6,576 nucleotides of DNA, taken from positions 1 to 6,576 of the forward strand of contig CAYRTS010000112.1 in assembly GCA_964427285.1 (NCBI GenBank). Direction: 5' to 3'. The notes beneath the pieces were generated by a model. That model saw nothing but the letters and a program-made list of their open reading frames with translations. It was not told where the DNA came from and searched no databases. Source of the DNA: SPCO01 sp964427285 (GTDB lineage Bacteria > Chloroflexota > Limnocylindria > Limnocylindrales > CSP1-4). The translations under genes and the position numbers were made by a program. Positions 6,129-6,576 of the stretch are shown in pieces; the stretch's first letter is position 1; the number at the start of each line of letters is the position of its first letter.

Positions 6129-6576
6129 GCGGGTCGCTCGGGTCGCTCGGGTCGCTCGAGTCGCTCGAGTCGCTCGAGTCGTCCGGGTCGCTGCCGCCGT
6201 TGATCCCGGACGGTCTGGACGCCACGCTCGTCCTCGCAAGACACGGCGAATCCACCTTCATCGTCGAAGGTCGGTTCCAGGGCCAGGCGGATCCTCCCCT
6301 ATCCCCGACCGGGCTTCGCCAGGCTGATCTCCTGGGGCGCTGGCTGGCCGGGTCTGCCGGGCCTGCGGAGGCCACGGCGTTGCCGATACCGGACCGTCCG
6401 CCGCTCGAGGTCGCGCATTCTCCCCTGCAGCGCGCCGCGCAGACGGCCGCAGCGGTGGGCGGGGCGATGCGCGCCGCGGAATTACCCTTGGTGTGTCGGC
6501 CCGACCCGGCGTTCCTCGAGATCGGTCAGGGCGACTGGGAAGGCCTGCATCGTACGGAGGTCGATGCGCGCTACGC
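6098..6576 (+). CDS. Histidine phosphatase family protein, probable metal-independent phosphoserine phosphatase (3' end outside window)
   Basis: The frame is open to the right edge and holds the N-terminal part of a histidine phosphatase (phosphoglycerate mutase-like) enzyme. LVLARHGES carries the nucleophilic histidine (His49 from the GTG at 6098), GRFQGQADPPLSPTGLRQA follows, HSPLQRAAQTA supplies the second phosphate-binding arginine and FLEIGQGDWEG the acid/base glutamate. The last conserved Gly-His motif lies beyond the window. As third gene after an aminotransferase and serA, it most likely hydrolyses phosphoserine to serine, as the histidine-phosphatase type PSPs of Hydrogenobacter do; a cobalamin-pathway or general sugar phosphatase is possible. 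The start is uncertain. GTG at 6098 overlaps serA by 31 bases, has AGGAGG at 6079-6084 but 13 bases away, and makes the 9-bp repeat coding. TTG at 6200 would start just before the domain (MIPDGLDATLVLARHG) but lacks a ribosome binding site. The domain itself is secure. Confidence 0.85.
   Translation, partial: MDDPTGEHALSGSLGSLGSLESLESLESSGSLPPLIPDGLDATLVLARHGESTFIVEGRFQGQADPPLSPTGLRQADLLGRWLAGSAGPAEATALPIPDRPPLEVAHSPLQRAAQTAAAVGGAMRAAELPLVCRPDPAFLEIGQGDWEGLHRTEVDARY
6131..6193 (+). repeat. Seven-copy 9-bp tandem repeat at the serA/phosphatase junction
   Basis: Immediately after the serA stop, seven 9-base units run without gaps: GGGTCGCTC three times (6131-6157), GAGTCGCTC twice (6158-6175), GAGTCGTCC (6176-6184) and GGGTCGCTG (6185-6193). 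In the phosphatase frame they read GSL, GSL, GSL, ESL, ESL, ESS, GSL. The unit is a multiple of three and there is no stop codon, so gain or loss of copies keeps the frame. It may be an N-terminal low-complexity extension of the phosphatase or an untranslated spacer. Confidence 0.92.

Noticed and set aside
6131..6193. CRISPR-like array
   Set aside because: The units are 9 bases, contiguous and without spacers, so this is a simple tandem repeat.
6129..6203. Stop-codon readthrough from serA into the repeat
   Set aside because: The serA frame continues only 24 codons of Arg/Ser/Gly to another TGA and does not enter the phosphatase frame, and SerA already ends normally after its ACT domain.
1..6576. 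Defence island, prophage, toxin-antitoxin or biosynthetic cluster
   Set aside because: All recognisable genes are housekeeping or cell-surface functions, and no integrase, transposase, repeat ends or atypical base composition were seen.

Overview
The window is a GC-rich stretch of bacterial chromosome with strong G/C preference at third codon positions, dense genes and little intergenic space. The gene content points to a free-living bacterium that makes its own serine: a MurJ-family flippase, a membrane-anchored C39-like peptidase, and a serine operon built around a class V aminotransferase and a long SerA. GC content, the replacement of SerC and SerB by other enzyme families, and the style of the small alpha-helical protein would fit a high-GC Chloroflexota lineage. 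That assignment is inference and low confidence. No mobile element, CRISPR array, tRNA or rRNA is visible.

Layout: (1) bases 3-119 probably hold the last codons of a plus-strand gene that starts outside the window. (2) A minus-strand gene (150-572) encodes a 140-residue protein of unknown function. (3) After a 237-base divergent gap, a plus-strand MurJ-like MOP-superfamily flippase runs 810-2156. It keeps the family signature but has lost three arginines central to characterised MurJ proteins. (4) A minus-strand gene (2140-3150) converges on it with a 17-base tail-to-tail overlap. It encodes a membrane-anchored or exported protein with a repetitive Pro/Ala linker and a C39-like cysteine peptidase domain. 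(5) A 192-base divergent gap leads to a plus-strand operon: class V aminotransferase (3343-4533), D-3-phosphoglycerate dehydrogenase serA (4530-6128, ATGA overlap) and a histidine-phosphatase gene that runs off the right edge (from about 6098).

The operon reads as a full phosphorylated serine pathway. SerA oxidises 3-phosphoglycerate, the class V aminotransferase would transaminate 3-phosphohydroxypyruvate in place of SerC, and the histidine phosphatase would dephosphorylate phosphoserine in place of the HAD-type SerB. Only the SerA step is certain from sequence; the other two are inferred from gene order and family precedent. Short in-frame tandem repeats occur in the peptidase linker (18 bp), inside serA (15 bp) and at the serA/phosphatase junction (9 bp, seven copies). 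No clearly undescribed multi-gene system is visible; the most interesting items are the non-orthologous serine operon, the arginine-poor MurJ homologue and the 9-bp repeat at the gene junction.
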